Assembly (NCBI GenBank): GCA_022793685.1
Contig: JAAWDI010000014.1
Location: forward strand, 1 to 64,000
DNA: 64,000 nucleotides
From: Oscillospiraceae bacterium
Lineage (GTDB): Bacteria > Bacillota > Clostridia > Oscillospirales > Oscillospiraceae
Reading direction: 5' to 3'
Part shown: positions 44,570 to 52,737 of the stretch, one piece after another
Position numbering within the stretch: the stretch's first letter is position 1
How the letters are laid out: the number at the start of each line of letters is the position of its first letter
The notes under the pieces: model-generated
Told to the model about the DNA's origin: nothing
What the model saw: the letters and a program-made list of their open reading frames with translations, nothing else
Databases searched by the model: none
Program-made: the position numbers and the translations under genes

Positions 44570-45069
44570 AGCGTTCTCCTCCTTCTTATCAGCCGCATGG
44601 GCATCTCCACACCATAACGCAGGTAGCGTCCGGGGTTGCCCGCCAGCCGGATAGGCCGCAAAAGAATGACGCGCACCCCTGCCCGTTTTGCCCCCAGTAC
44701 GTCGGTGAACACCTGGTCGCCCACCATCATGGTTTCAGCCGCCGTGCGGTTCATGCGCTCCATTGCGGTTTTATAACCGCCGGTTTTGGGCTTACCTGCA
44801 TGGCCAAGATACGGGATGTCAAGAGCCTCGGCAAACCGCTTTGGGCGAACAGGCTTGCGGCTGTTGGACAGCAGGAATAAGTCTACCCCTGTTTGCTGTA
44901 GTTCTTTCACATAGGCACGCAGGCGCTCTGACGGCAGCGCCTCATCATAGGAAACCAGCGTATTGTCCAAATCGGCCAACAGCAGCGTTACGCCAAGGGC
45001 GCGGAGCTTTTCCGGCGCCACTTCATAGATACTGCCGCAGCAATAATCCGGCAAAAGAGAAATGGCCAC
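44566..45069 (-). CDS. YqeG-family HAD IIIA phosphatase
   Basis: 167 residues. HAD motif I is LLADLDNTLVSYDE near residue 33, motif II LLSNSRK, and motif III region GHAGKPKTGGYKTAMERM followed by MMVGDQVFTDVLGAKRAG. YqeG proteins have phosphatidylglycerophosphate-phosphatase-like or unknown roles in Gram-positives. I set the start at the GTG at 45069, with GGAGG seven bases upstream. First gene of the operon with the nuclease and peptidase. Confidence 0.9.
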   Translation of the reverse strand: MAISLLPDYCCGSIYEVAPEKLRALGVTLLLADLDNTLVSYDEALPSERLRAYVKELQQTGVDLFLLSNSRKPVRPKRFAEALDIPYLGHAGKPKTGGYKTAMERMNRTAAETMMVGDQVFTDVLGAKRAGVRVILLRPIRLAGNPGRYLRYGVEMPMRLIRRRRTL

Positions 45070-45121
45070 CAAAACACCTCCGCATACTCCGGCCCGCTCG
45101 ACCATATAGATTGGATAATGG

Positions 45122-45150
45122 ATTATATCATTAAATAAAAAATTGGACAA
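45122..45150 (-). promoter_or_regulatory. Predicted SigA promoter for yqeG operon
   Basis: Minus-strand TTGTCC, 17 bp, TATAAT. It lies in the divergent gap to the GH18-like gene, which has no equally clear promoter. Confidence 0.75.
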
Positions 45151-45162
45151 GGGGGAACTCCT

Positions 45163-45942
45163 ATGCACCCGAACCGCCCTGACTTACTGCTCACCTCGCC
45201 GCCCGCCCAGCTGCAGGCGGCCTCCGCCTTCGGTCTGCCCATCGGCCACATGGCTTATCGCGTGGGGCCAGGCGGCCATCTCCTCCGTTCTGGCATTCCG
45301 GTCTCTGCCCGCGGCGGACTCATGGTGGTGGACGACGTTTCATTAGACGGCCGGGGCGACAGCGCTGTTTTTTGCCGCGAAGTCATACGGGAATGCACCG
45401 CCCGCCACTTCAACGGCGTAATCTGCGACTTTGAGCGCAATCCATGCAGCTTAACTTCGGCCATCGCCGAGGAGTTGGGCGGCGTTCTCACCCGTCGGGG
45501 CTGGCCGCTCTATCTCCCGGAACGGTATGCGCGCTTTTCCACCAACGCTCGGGTAGTGGTCTCCTCCGCCCTGTCCGGCGGCTCTCTCCGCCGCCGATTG
45601 GAGGACGCTGTTCAACAGTATGGCGCAGACCGGCTTACATTAGGCGTTCAGCGGATAGCGGAGGATTTTTTCCTGCCCTCTCCCTCCGGCGGCGGGACGC
45701 CCCTCAGCAGGGAGGAGCTTCACCGCCGTATGGAGGAACGCTCCCCCTCCGTCTTTTTCTCCCACGAGCTTTGCGCACACTACTTCACTTACATGAGCCA
45801 CCAGAACGGCGCTCACTTTGTCCTCTTTGACGACGCTTCCTCCATTCGCAAGAAGCTGTCCATCGCGCGGGAGCTGGGTATTCGCTGGGCCATTCTCGCC
45901 TATCCCGACGTGGACGACCTGCTGCCCGCCCTGCTGGCCTAA
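45163..45942 (+). CDS. GH18-like TIM-barrel protein (hypothetical)
   Basis: 259 residues with no signal peptide. Two stretches recall glycoside hydrolase family 18: FNGVICDFERNP near residue 83, with the D-x-E at the position of the barrel-strand catalytic motif (the family has DxxDxDxE), and AHFVLFDDASSIRKKLSIARELGIRWAILAYPDVDD at the C-terminus. GH18-like proteins without exported signals occur in spore and cell-wall contexts. Activity is uncertain because the full DxxDxDxE is not seen. RBS AAGGGGG precedes the ATG. Confidence 0.6.
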   Translation: MHPNRPDLLLTSPPAQLQAASAFGLPIGHMAYRVGPGGHLLRSGIPVSARGGLMVVDDVSLDGRGDSAVFCREVIRECTARHFNGVICDFERNPCSLTSAIAEELGGVLTRRGWPLYLPERYARFSTNARVVVSSALSGGSLRRRLEDAVQQYGADRLTLGVQRIAEDFFLPSPSGGGTPLSREELHRRMEERSPSVFFSHELCAHYFTYMSHQNGAHFVLFDDASSIRKKLSIARELGIRWAILAYPDVDDLLPALLA

Positions 45943-45971
45943 TTGACAAATTTCGCCACCGGCCTTATCCT
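45943..45971 (+). promoter_or_regulatory. Predicted SigA promoter for the CHAP-SLH gene
   Basis: TTGACA directly after the previous stop codon, 17 bp, TATCCT. CCTTATC and GATAAGG (45963-45969, 45987-45993) form an inverted repeat around the transcription start. Confidence 0.65.
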
Positions 45972-46004
45972 GTTGTCAAAGAGCTTGATAAGGAGGATGG
46001 CCCT

Positions 46005-47480
46005 ATGTGCAGCAGGAAAGTACCGCTTTTCCCCCGTTTGACCGCCCTCGCTCTCTTGTTTTCCCTCATTCTGTCCCTTCCAGCCTTTTCCGCTTATGAG
46101 AACACACATCAAAACACCGGTAATCAAGCCGCCGACACCGTAGCTGTCGCGCTCACCCAGATGGGCTATACCGACGGCGCAAACGGTGAGAAGGAATTCA
46201 CAAAATACGGCAACTGGTACGGCATCCCGCAGGGCTATTGGTGCGCCATGTTCGTTTCGTGGTGCCTTGCCCAAGCCGGAGTGCCGGAAACGGCGGTCAA
46301 GCCGTTTGCAAGCTGCACCGCCGCCATGAAAACCTTCCAAGCCGCCGGCCAATGGCGGGAAGGCCCCCGTCTGGGCGGCAGTTATCTTCCGCAGATGGGC
46401 GACCTTATTTTCTATGACTGGGCAGGTGACGGTACCTCCGGCCATGTGGGCATCGTCCTTTATATCGAAGACAACTGGGTCTACTCCGTGGAGGGCAACA
46501 CCCTTCCAAACCGCCTTGACCAGCCGGAGCGTTTCTTCCCTTCCAGCGAGTCCAGCCCTTATATGCAGGATGTGGTCATGGTGCGCCGCCACGCGGTGGA
46601 CAGCATTTTTATCCGGGGGTATGCGGTACTCCCCTACCGCGGGGCAGACCTGCCTTCCGATGTGCTTCAGGGTTTTGTAGACCTTCAGCCGGACGCCAAG
46701 CAGAAGCAGGAGGCGGAACGCGCCGTCTCTGAGGGCTGGATGGCCCCCATGAGCAACCACACCTTCGGGCCGCTGTATGGCGTTACCCGCGGCGAGTATC
46801 TGAAAACGCTGACGGACTTTTTCCATCTGGAAGCCACAGCAGACAACGCACAGCCCTTCCTCGACGTTCCGGCCGGGCGGTCTGACTGCGAAGCCATTCT
46901 GGCGTTCCGCAGTCTTGGGCTGGTCAGCGGCACCGGCGGGAACTACTTCCACCCTGACGAATACATTTCCGCGGCGGCGGCCAACACTTTGCTTCAACGG
47001 CTCTGCACGGCCAACGGCGCACAATGTCCAAATGTGGGCTACTGGGGCTTCGCCAGGGGCAGCTATCTCCAACGGCAGGAGCTGGCGCACGCGTTATGCG
47101 TATTGGCAGACCATCGGCCAGCTTCTCAAGTTGTCTCTGTCAATATTCTGTTGGACGGTACGCCTGCTGTGTTGAACGCCCGCAATGTGGCAGGCGCCAA
47201 CTACATCACCCTTTCTAATTGGCAGGCATTGCTGACTGAAACAAGCGCCGCAGCTTCCTCAATACTCTGGCAGGAAAGTGCGGCCTTCGTCCCCCAGGGA
47301 TGGCTCTGGCAGACTACGCTCTTCCCAAGCGATGCAGGCGAACCGCTGGCGGTATCCGTATTGCTTGCAGACGGCGTGCGGTATTATAAGCTCCGCGACC
47401 TTGCTGGGGCAAGCGGTGTGGCAGTATCGTGGGACAGTGCGGCCAGCTGTATCGCAATCTCTACATATTCCCTTATATGA
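46005..47480 (+). CDS. Secreted CHAP-domain peptidoglycan amidase with SLH-like and copper-amine-oxidase-like domains
   Basis: 491 residues. A signal peptide (about 1-30, AFSA end) precedes a CHAP domain: catalytic Cys in YWCAMFVSWCLAQAG (about residue 80) and His in SGHVGIVLY (about 147), with DLIFYDW. The middle (about 225-370) holds SLH-like repeats (FVDLQPDAKQKQEAERAVSEGWMAP, FLDVPAGRSDCEAILAFRSLGLVSG, FHPDEYISAAAANTLLQR). The last 100 residues resemble the copper-amine-oxidase N-terminal domain common in surface proteins (LLDGTPAVLNARNV, VRYYKLRDLAGASG). It likely cuts stem peptides while bound to the wall. Confidence 0.85.
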   Translation: MCSRKVPLFPRLTALALLFSLILSLPAFSAYENTHQNTGNQAADTVAVALTQMGYTDGANGEKEFTKYGNWYGIPQGYWCAMFVSWCLAQAGVPETAVKPFASCTAAMKTFQAAGQWREGPRLGGSYLPQMGDLIFYDWAGDGTSGHVGIVLYIEDNWVYSVEGNTLPNRLDQPERFFPSSESSPYMQDVVMVRRHAVDSIFIRGYAVLPYRGADLPSDVLQGFVDLQPDAKQKQEAERAVSEGWMAPMSNHTFGPLYGVTRGEYLKTLTDFFHLEATADNAQPFLDVPAGRSDCEAILAFRSLGLVSGTGGNYFHPDEYISAAAANTLLQRLCTANGAQCPNVGYWGFARGSYLQRQELAHALCVLADHRPASQVVSVNILLDGTPAVLNARNVAGANYITLSNWQALLTETSAAASSILWQESAAFVPQGWLWQTTLFPSDAGEPLAVSVLLADGVRYYKLRDLAGASGVAVSWDSAASCIAISTYSLI

Positions 47481-47486
47481 CCAGTC

Positions 47487-47525
47487 AAAAAGCCGCATCC
47501 GGTAAAAACCGGATGCGGCTTTTTT
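47487..47525 (+). terminator. Bidirectional rho-independent terminator
   Basis: A 17-bp perfect stem (47487-47503 with 47508-47524), 4-base loop, between convergent genes. Confidence 0.92.
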
Positions 47526-47535
47526 CTTGAAAATG

Positions 47536-48072
47536 TCAGTCAAATTTTTCGCTGAGACGCTCAAAATAAGCCTGTGCATGACTGCACACCGGACAAACCT
47601 CCGGCGCTTCCTTGCCCACATGAATATGTCCGCAGTTGCGGCAAATCCACACAGTCTCCTCTCCGGCCTTGAAGACCAGGTCGTTTTCCACATTGCCCAA
47701 CAGCTTGAGATAGCGCTCCTCGTGGTGCTTCTCAATCTTTGCCACGCCCTCAAACATCTCCGCGATGCGGGCAAAACCCTCTTCCCGCGCGGTCTCCGCC
47801 ATCTCTTTATACATACGGGTCCACTCGTCGTTCTCGCCCGCCGCCGCAGCCTTCAGGTTTTCCGCCGTGGTACCGATACCGCCCAGCTCCTTGAACCACA
47901 GCTCGGCATGCTCTTTTTCATTGGCTGCCGTCTCAGTAAAAATAGCGGCAATCTGCTCATAGCCCTCTTTTTTTGCCTTGCTGGCAAAGTATGTATATTT
48001 ATTTCGCGCCTGAGACTCTCCTGCAAAAGCAATCCACAAATTCGCTTCGGTCTTGCTCCCCTTCAGTTCCAT
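47536..48072 (-). CDS. rbr: Rubrerythrin
   Basis: 178 residues, a peroxide-reducing diiron protein of anaerobes. The ferritin-like domain carries the Glu/His ligands: [18 protein letters not shown] (Glu), [10 protein letters not shown] (ExxH, near 52), [20 protein letters not shown] (ExxH, near 115). The C-terminal rubredoxin-type site is CRNCGH and CPVCSH (about 143-162). I start at 48072 (AGAGG about ten bases upstream). Probably responds to peroxide; an inverted repeat upstream could be the operator. Confidence 0.95.
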   Translation of the reverse strand: MELKGSKTEANLWIAFAGESQARNKYTYFASKAKKEGYEQIAAIFTETAANEKEHAELWFKELGGIGTTAENLKAAAAGENDEWTRMYKEMAETAREEGFARIAEMFEGVAKIEKHHEERYLKLLGNVENDLVFKAGEETVWICRNCGHIHVGKEAPEVCPVCSHAQAYFERLSEKFD

Positions 48073-48098
48073 TGTATTATAACCTCTTTTCAATATTT

Positions 48099-48111
48099 AA
48101 TAGGAACTATT
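48099..48111 (-). promoter_or_regulatory. Inverted repeat upstream of rubrerythrin
   Basis: AATAG-TTC-CTATT is centred about 33 bp upstream of the start codon. It may be a repressor site, such as for PerR or another stress regulator; I cannot match it to a known consensus. Confidence 0.35.
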
Positions 48112-48257
48112 CTTGTTAAAGAGTAGCACAACAGCCTTTTTTTTGCAAGCGTTTTTCCGAAATTTGACGTAAAAATTTTGCCGCCATAATCGCCGTCCGC
48201 CGCACACATACTATACCCGGATATTCATCCAAAATCACAAGCGGAGGAGGAAGAAAG

Positions 48258-48656
48258 ATGAAACGCAAATCTTTTGCCGGTGCGCTTTTGGCATTGGCTA
48301 TGGTCTTTACTTTGACCGGCTGTGCCGGCGGGCAGAAGGATAACGCCGGCGCAGGCACCGGCATCCCCACCCAGCAGGTCACGCCCAGCGGCACCATGCC
48401 CGGCACAACAGGAACCCCGACCCCCGAAGGGACCGGCAGCGCAGCGTCTGCGCGAAGCATCTCTGCCCGCAGCGGACGTGCTGACTATGACTATTACGCC
48501 ACCGACCGCGGCATGGTGACCGACCCTCACCACACCGGCAGTGAATTGGTCGACGATACCCGCCGGGCCGTTGACCGCGCAGGCGACGCCATGCGTGATA
48601 CCGTGGACGACGCAGGCCGTGGGATTCGCGACATGGCCGATGACCTGACCCGATAA
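48258..48656 (+). CDS. Small lipoprotein with 11-residue amphipathic repeats
   Basis: 132 residues. The lipobox is LTGCAGG (Cys at residue 22), then a Gly/Thr/Pro-rich linker. The last 36 residues form three 11-residue units (DDTRRAVDRAG, DAMRDTVDDAG, RGIRDMADDLT), an amphipathic helix like those in apolipoprotein/LEA-type proteins. GGAGGAGG precedes the ATG. A candidate promoter is TTGACG, 17 bp, TAATCG at about 48162. Function unknown. The repeat recalls the YtxH-like protein at 55928. Confidence 0.7.
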   Translation: MKRKSFAGALLALAMVFTLTGCAGGQKDNAGAGTGIPTQQVTPSGTMPGTTGTPTPEGTGSAASARSISARSGRADYDYYATDRGMVTDPHHTGSELVDDTRRAVDRAGDAMRDTVDDAGRGIRDMADDLTR

Positions 48657-48669
48657 CCTGTCCTGAACA

Positions 48670-48722
48670 GATGAAGCATGGCAAGTCAATAAGCTGGCTT
48701 GCCATGCTTCATCACTTTTTTC
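48670..48722 (+). terminator. Rho-independent terminator after the lipoprotein gene
   Basis: A 16-bp perfect stem (48670-48685 with 48698-48713) and a T-run. The convergent YgiQ gene's stop lies in the right arm. Confidence 0.88.
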
Positions 48723-50646
48723 CTCTCTTTTTTCCGCCGCCATAGACCTTAAGCGGTTTGGGGCCGCTTTTTTTCTTCCAAGCTGCGCGGCCGTTCTTCC
48801 GGTGGGAAATACCGTCTTGCGGCATAGGCTTGCCGCCGCTTCCCTTGCCTGCCTCAGGGCGGATAAGGCACCGCTTTCCATATCCAATCAAGTCTTCCCG
48901 TCCCGCTTTCCGAAGGGCTTCCAACACCAAGGCCCGTTTTTCCGGGCGTTTCCATTGGAGCAGCGCCCGCTGGAGCGCCTTTTCATGGGGCGACTTCGGA
49001 ACATAGACCTGCTTCATCGTGCGGGGGTCAAAGCCGGTGTGGTACATACAGGTGGACAGCGTTCCCGGCGTGGGGTAAAAGTCCTGCACCTGCTCCGGCT
49101 GGCGTCCCGTCCGGTGAAGCCATTCCGCCAGCGCCACCGCATCCCGCAGCGTGCAGCCCGGATGGGACGACATAAGGTAAGGCACCAGAAATTGAGGCTT
49201 GTCATACCGTTTATTCAGATTTTCATATTTTTGTTTAAATTTCTCAAAGGCTGCCAAGTATGGCTTGCCCATATAATCCAGAACGCTGTCCACGCAGTGC
49301 TCCGGAGCCACCTTCAACTGGCCGGACACATGGTGTTTGACCAACTCCGCAAAGAACTCCCCGCCCCTGTCCTGCAACAGATAATCAAAGCGAATACCGG
49401 AGCGGATGAACACCTTTTTTACCCTCGGTACTGCCCGCAGCTTTCGCAGGAGCGCCAGATAGTCATTGTGGTCGGCATCCAGATTGGGGCACGGCTCCGG
49501 CGCCAGACAAGCGCGGTTCCTGCACAGTCCCGCCTTGAGCTGTTTTTTACAGGCCGGACGGCGGAAATTGGCGGTTGGGCCGCCCACGTCATGGATATAC
49601 CCCTTAAAACCGGAGTGATGGGTCAGTGCCGTCACCTCGCGCACCACACTCTCATGGCTGCGGGAGGTGACGATACGTCCCTGATGAAACGCCAGCGAGC
49701 AGAAGTTGCACGCGCCAAAGCACCCACGGTTGTGGATGACAGAAAACCGCACTTCCTCAATGCCGGGAACGCCCCCCTGCGCGTCATAGACCGGGTGCGG
49801 CTCCCGCATATAGGGCAGCTCGGCCACCGTGTCCAGCTCTGCCATGGTAAGGGGCATAGCAGGCGGATTCACGACAAGGAGCTTTCCGCCGCACCGCTGG
49901 AGCACCGCCTTACCCACAATGGGGTCGTGCTCCTGATACTGCACCATGTTGGCCTCCGCGTAAGCGCGTTTGTCCTCGGAAACCGTTTCAAAGGACGCGC
50001 ATTCCACCATCGGATACGCGCATGCCGCCGGACTGTCGGCAGCAAAGGCAGTCCCTCTTACGTCGGTAATCTCTTTCACCGACGTTCCAGACGCCAGACG
50101 GGCGGCAATTTCTCTGGTGGCATATTCCCCCATACCGTAGACCAACAGGTCGGCCTGCGCGTCAAACAAAATGGGGCGGCGCACCTTGTCCTCCCAGTAG
50201 TCATAGTGGGCAAACCGCCGCAGGGACGCTTCCAGCCCGCCAATCACCACCGGAACGTCCCCAAAGACCTCCCGAATGCGGTTGGCATAAACGATAGTAG
50301 CACGGTCGGGCCGCAAGCCCGCCTTGCCGCCGGGCGAATAGGCGTCATCATGCCGTCGGCGCTTTGCCGCTGTGTAGTGTGCTACCATGGAGTCCAGATT
50401 TCCGGCAGAGATGAAAACGCCCAACCTTGGACGGCCAAGCATTGTAAAGGCACTTAGCTTTCTCCAGTCCGGCTGGGCAAGCACCGCCACCCGATAGCCT
50501 TCTGCCTCCAGCACGCGGGAAATCACGGCGGGGCCGAAGGATGGGTGGTCGACATAGGCGTCTCCTGTTATCAGCAGAAAATCATACTCCTGCCAGCCGC
50601 GGGCGGCCATATCCTGTTTTGAGATAGGAAGAAAGCCCATTCCCAT
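48712..50646 (-). CDS. YgiQ-family radical SAM protein
   Basis: 644 residues. The N-terminal region (TGDAYVDHPSFGPAVISRVLE, VFISAGNLDSMVAHYTAAKRRR) is typical of YgiQ. The 4Fe-4S/SAM motif is RGCFGACNFCSLAFHQGR near residue 310 (CxxxCxxC). The C-terminal part has TPGTLSTCMYHTGFDP and YVPKSPHEKALQRALLQ, then a basic lysine-rich tail. The reaction is not known for this family. It lies 2 bp after the phosphatase-GNAT gene and ends the pyr transcript. Confidence 0.93.
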   Translation of the reverse strand: MGMGFLPISKQDMAARGWQEYDFLLITGDAYVDHPSFGPAVISRVLEAEGYRVAVLAQPDWRKLSAFTMLGRPRLGVFISAGNLDSMVAHYTAAKRRRHDDAYSPGGKAGLRPDRATIVYANRIREVFGDVPVVIGGLEASLRRFAHYDYWEDKVRRPILFDAQADLLVYGMGEYATREIAARLASGTSVKEITDVRGTAFAADSPAACAYPMVECASFETVSEDKRAYAEANMVQYQEHDPIVGKAVLQRCGGKLLVVNPPAMPLTMAELDTVAELPYMREPHPVYDAQGGVPGIEEVRFSVIHNRGCFGACNFCSLAFHQGRIVTSRSHESVVREVTALTHHSGFKGYIHDVGGPTANFRRPACKKQLKAGLCRNRACLAPEPCPNLDADHNDYLALLRKLRAVPRVKKVFIRSGIRFDYLLQDRGGEFFAELVKHHVSGQLKVAPEHCVDSVLDYMGKPYLAAFEKFKQKYENLNKRYDKPQFLVPYLMSSHPGCTLRDAVALAEWLHRTGRQPEQVQDFYPTPGTLSTCMYHTGFDPRTMKQVYVPKSPHEKALQRALLQWKRPEKRALVLEALRKAGREDLIGYGKRCLIRPEAGKGSGGKPMPQDGISHRKNGRAAWKKKSGPKPLKVYGGGKKRGKK

Positions 50647-50648
50647 GC

Positions 50649-51806
50649 TTACTGTTCCTCATATCCAATGTACTTTTCCAGATATTCCAGCGGCACCGCC
50701 GTGCCCGGTACGTCTCCCACTTTGCGAAAGCCGTACTTTTTGTAAAAATGCTGGGCCACTGCGTTTTCCGGAGCACAGCGCAGCAGAAGCCTGTCACGTC
50801 CCAGGGGACGGTAGACGGACACCGCCTGCCCCAAGAGCTGGACGCCCAAGCCCTTATGGCGGTATTCCGGCGTCATGTAATAGAAGGCAATCATGCCTAC
50901 CTTCTCCTCCGCGCGGAACGCAGTATCCAATTGGAGCACACCGGCAGGTCTGTCGCCGTCCATGGCACAGAATACCTTTTGATGCTCAGCGGCTTCAACG
51001 TAAGCATTTTCGTCATAATGCGCCATTTCGCCGTGGATGGTACGCCACGCCTCCCGGCGGCTGTCACGGTAAAGGCTGCGCTCTGTCTCCTCCTCCATGT
51101 TCAGCGGGCGGAACCAGAGGGTCACGTCCCGGCGGCAGCTTGCCTCAGGGTCGTTCAAATCGCGCCACCACTGTTGTTTGCTCAAGGTGGAGACCTTTTG
51201 CGGCAGGTGGGAATTGTCGTTCTCATAGACTGCCTTGATGCGCTCCCCGTCCACCTCCAGCAACGTGACGGCGGTGTTATCGCTGTGGGACAGCCTCGCC
51301 ATCCCCTCCGGCGGCCAGTCCCGCACCGCGGCCTGAAGGCAGCGGATGGCCACCCCGTGACTGAAAACCGCCACAGTCTGGCCGGGATGACGGGCTGCAA
51401 TATCCAAAACGGCGGCCTTCATGCGTACCATGACGTCTTTATAGCTTTCGCCACCTTCAGGGCGGAACTGGGAGGAGCAGCTTCCGAAACGCTCCAGCCC
51501 CGCCCCGTCAAAGCGTCCCACCTGGCTCCACGTGCAGTCCTCCCACGCGCCCAGATTGATTTCCCGCAGGCGCTCGTCCGTCTGAAGGGGTAAATGCTTT
51601 GGCAGGTAAACCGCCTTTGCTGTGGTCATGGTACGGAACAGGTCGCTGGAATAGACCGCATCCACCGGAACAGAGGCAAACCGCGCCCGCAGCGCCTCGA
51701 TTTGGGCATAGCCGTTTTCTGTAATCAGAGCGTTGTACCAGCCCTGTGCGCGGCGGTAGAGGTTTCCCTCCGCTTCCGCGTGGCGCACCAGATAAATCTG
51801 CGTCAT
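50649..51806 (-). CDS. Fusion of histidine phosphatase and GNAT acetyltransferase
   Basis: 385 residues with two domains. Residues 1-200 are a histidine phosphatase: YLVRHAEAEGN with the catalytic His near residue 8, REINLGAWED, VFSHGVAIRC with the second His near 150. Residues 230-385 are a GNAT domain: IAFYYMTPEYRHKGLGVQLLGQAVS holds the Q/RxxGxG/A acetyl-CoA loop, and AQHFYKKYGFRKVGD is the C-terminal signature. No stop or frameshift separates them. It follows pyrD by 16 bp. The combined function is unknown; a fusion suggests action on a common metabolite. Confidence 0.88.
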   Translation of the reverse strand: MTQIYLVRHAEAEGNLYRRAQGWYNALITENGYAQIEALRARFASVPVDAVYSSDLFRTMTTAKAVYLPKHLPLQTDERLREINLGAWEDCTWSQVGRFDGAGLERFGSCSSQFRPEGGESYKDVMVRMKAAVLDIAARHPGQTVAVFSHGVAIRCLQAAVRDWPPEGMARLSHSDNTAVTLLEVDGERIKAVYENDNSHLPQKVSTLSKQQWWRDLNDPEASCRRDVTLWFRPLNMEEETERSLYRDSRREAWRTIHGEMAHYDENAYVEAAEHQKVFCAMDGDRPAGVLQLDTAFRAEEKVGMIAFYYMTPEYRHKGLGVQLLGQAVSVYRPLGRDRLLLRCAPENAVAQHFYKKYGFRKVGDVPGTAVPLEYLEKYIGYEEQ

Positions 51807-51822
51807 ATGCTTCCTCTTTTCC

Positions 51823-52737
51823 TCACCACGGCTTGACCTCGCCCGTCAGGTCGGATACCTTGCCGCATCCTTGCGCCACAGCGATTTGCTGCAATTCATC
51901 CCGTACGCGCAGAGGGGCCAGCGGGTCGGCAAACAGGGCGGTGCCCACTGCCACGGCGGAAGCGCCCGCCAGCATAAGCTGGGCCGCATCCTCTCCTTTT
52001 GCCACGCCCCCCATACCCAAAACGGGAATTTTGACCGTCTGCGCCACTTCCCACACCATACGCACCGCAACCGGCAGAACAGCGGGGCCGGACAGACCTC
52101 CGGTGTTCATTTTCAGGATAGGCCGGCGGGTCTTCACGTCAATGCGCATCCCCCGCAGGGTGTTGATGAGGGAAACGGCGTCCGCGCCTGCGCCCTCTAC
52201 TGCCTTGGCGATTTCCGTAACGTCGGTCACATTGGGCGACAGCTTCACCATCACCGGCGTTTTACCCGCGTGGCGTTTGGCGCACTCGGTCACCTCGGCC
52301 GCCAGCTCCGGACGGGTACCATAGGTCAGCCCACCCGCCTTTACGTTGGGACAGGAAATATTCACCTCGATGATGTCAACCCCAGCCGCCGTTAGCTTTT
52401 CGCACATCTCGCCGTATTCCTCCGGCGTATTGCCTGAGATATTGGCGATAATTTTGGTATCAAACTGCCGCAGAAAGGGCAATTCCGTGGCAATAAAAGC
52501 GTCCACTCCCGGATTTTGCAGGCCCACGGAGTTGAGGATACCCATGGGGGTTTCCGCAATACGGGGGGCAGGATTGCCTTCCCGCCGCTGGGCGGTCAGC
52601 CCCTTCACGCAGATACCGCCCAACTCAGACAGGTCAAAAAATTGACCGTATTCCCGGCCAAAGCCAAAAGTGCCGGAGGCCACGACCACAGGATTTTTCA
52701 GTGCGACCCCCGCCAGTGATACCGTCATATCAAGCAT
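51823..52737 (-). CDS. pyrD: Dihydroorotate dehydrogenase B, catalytic subunit
   Basis: 304 residues, class 1B, oxidises dihydroorotate to orotate with NAD via PyrK. Motifs: VASGTFGFGREY, NSVGLQNPGVDAF, the catalytic Cys in EVNISCPNVKAGG (near 130), VKLSPNVTDV and GMGGVAKGEDAAQLMLAGASAV. The ATG at 52737 has GGAGG nine bases upstream and overlaps the pyrK stop by 8 bp. The upstream frame extension is an artefact without a Shine-Dalgarno. Confidence 0.96.
   Translation of the reverse strand: MLDMTVSLAGVALKNPVVVASGTFGFGREYGQFFDLSELGGICVKGLTAQRREGNPAPRIAETPMGILNSVGLQNPGVDAFIATELPFLRQFDTKIIANISGNTPEEYGEMCEKLTAAGVDIIEVNISCPNVKAGGLTYGTRPELAAEVTECAKRHAGKTPVMVKLSPNVTDVTEIAKAVEGAGADAVSLINTLRGMRIDVKTRRPILKMNTGGLSGPAVLPVAVRMVWEVAQTVKIPVLGMGGVAKGEDAAQLMLAGASAVAVGTALFADPLAPLRVRDELQQIAVAQGCGKVSDLTGEVKPW

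Noticed and set aside
48802-50457. 551-codon plus-strand frame opposite the YgiQ gene
   Set aside because: Antisense shadow of a radical SAM gene with intact CxxxCxxC.
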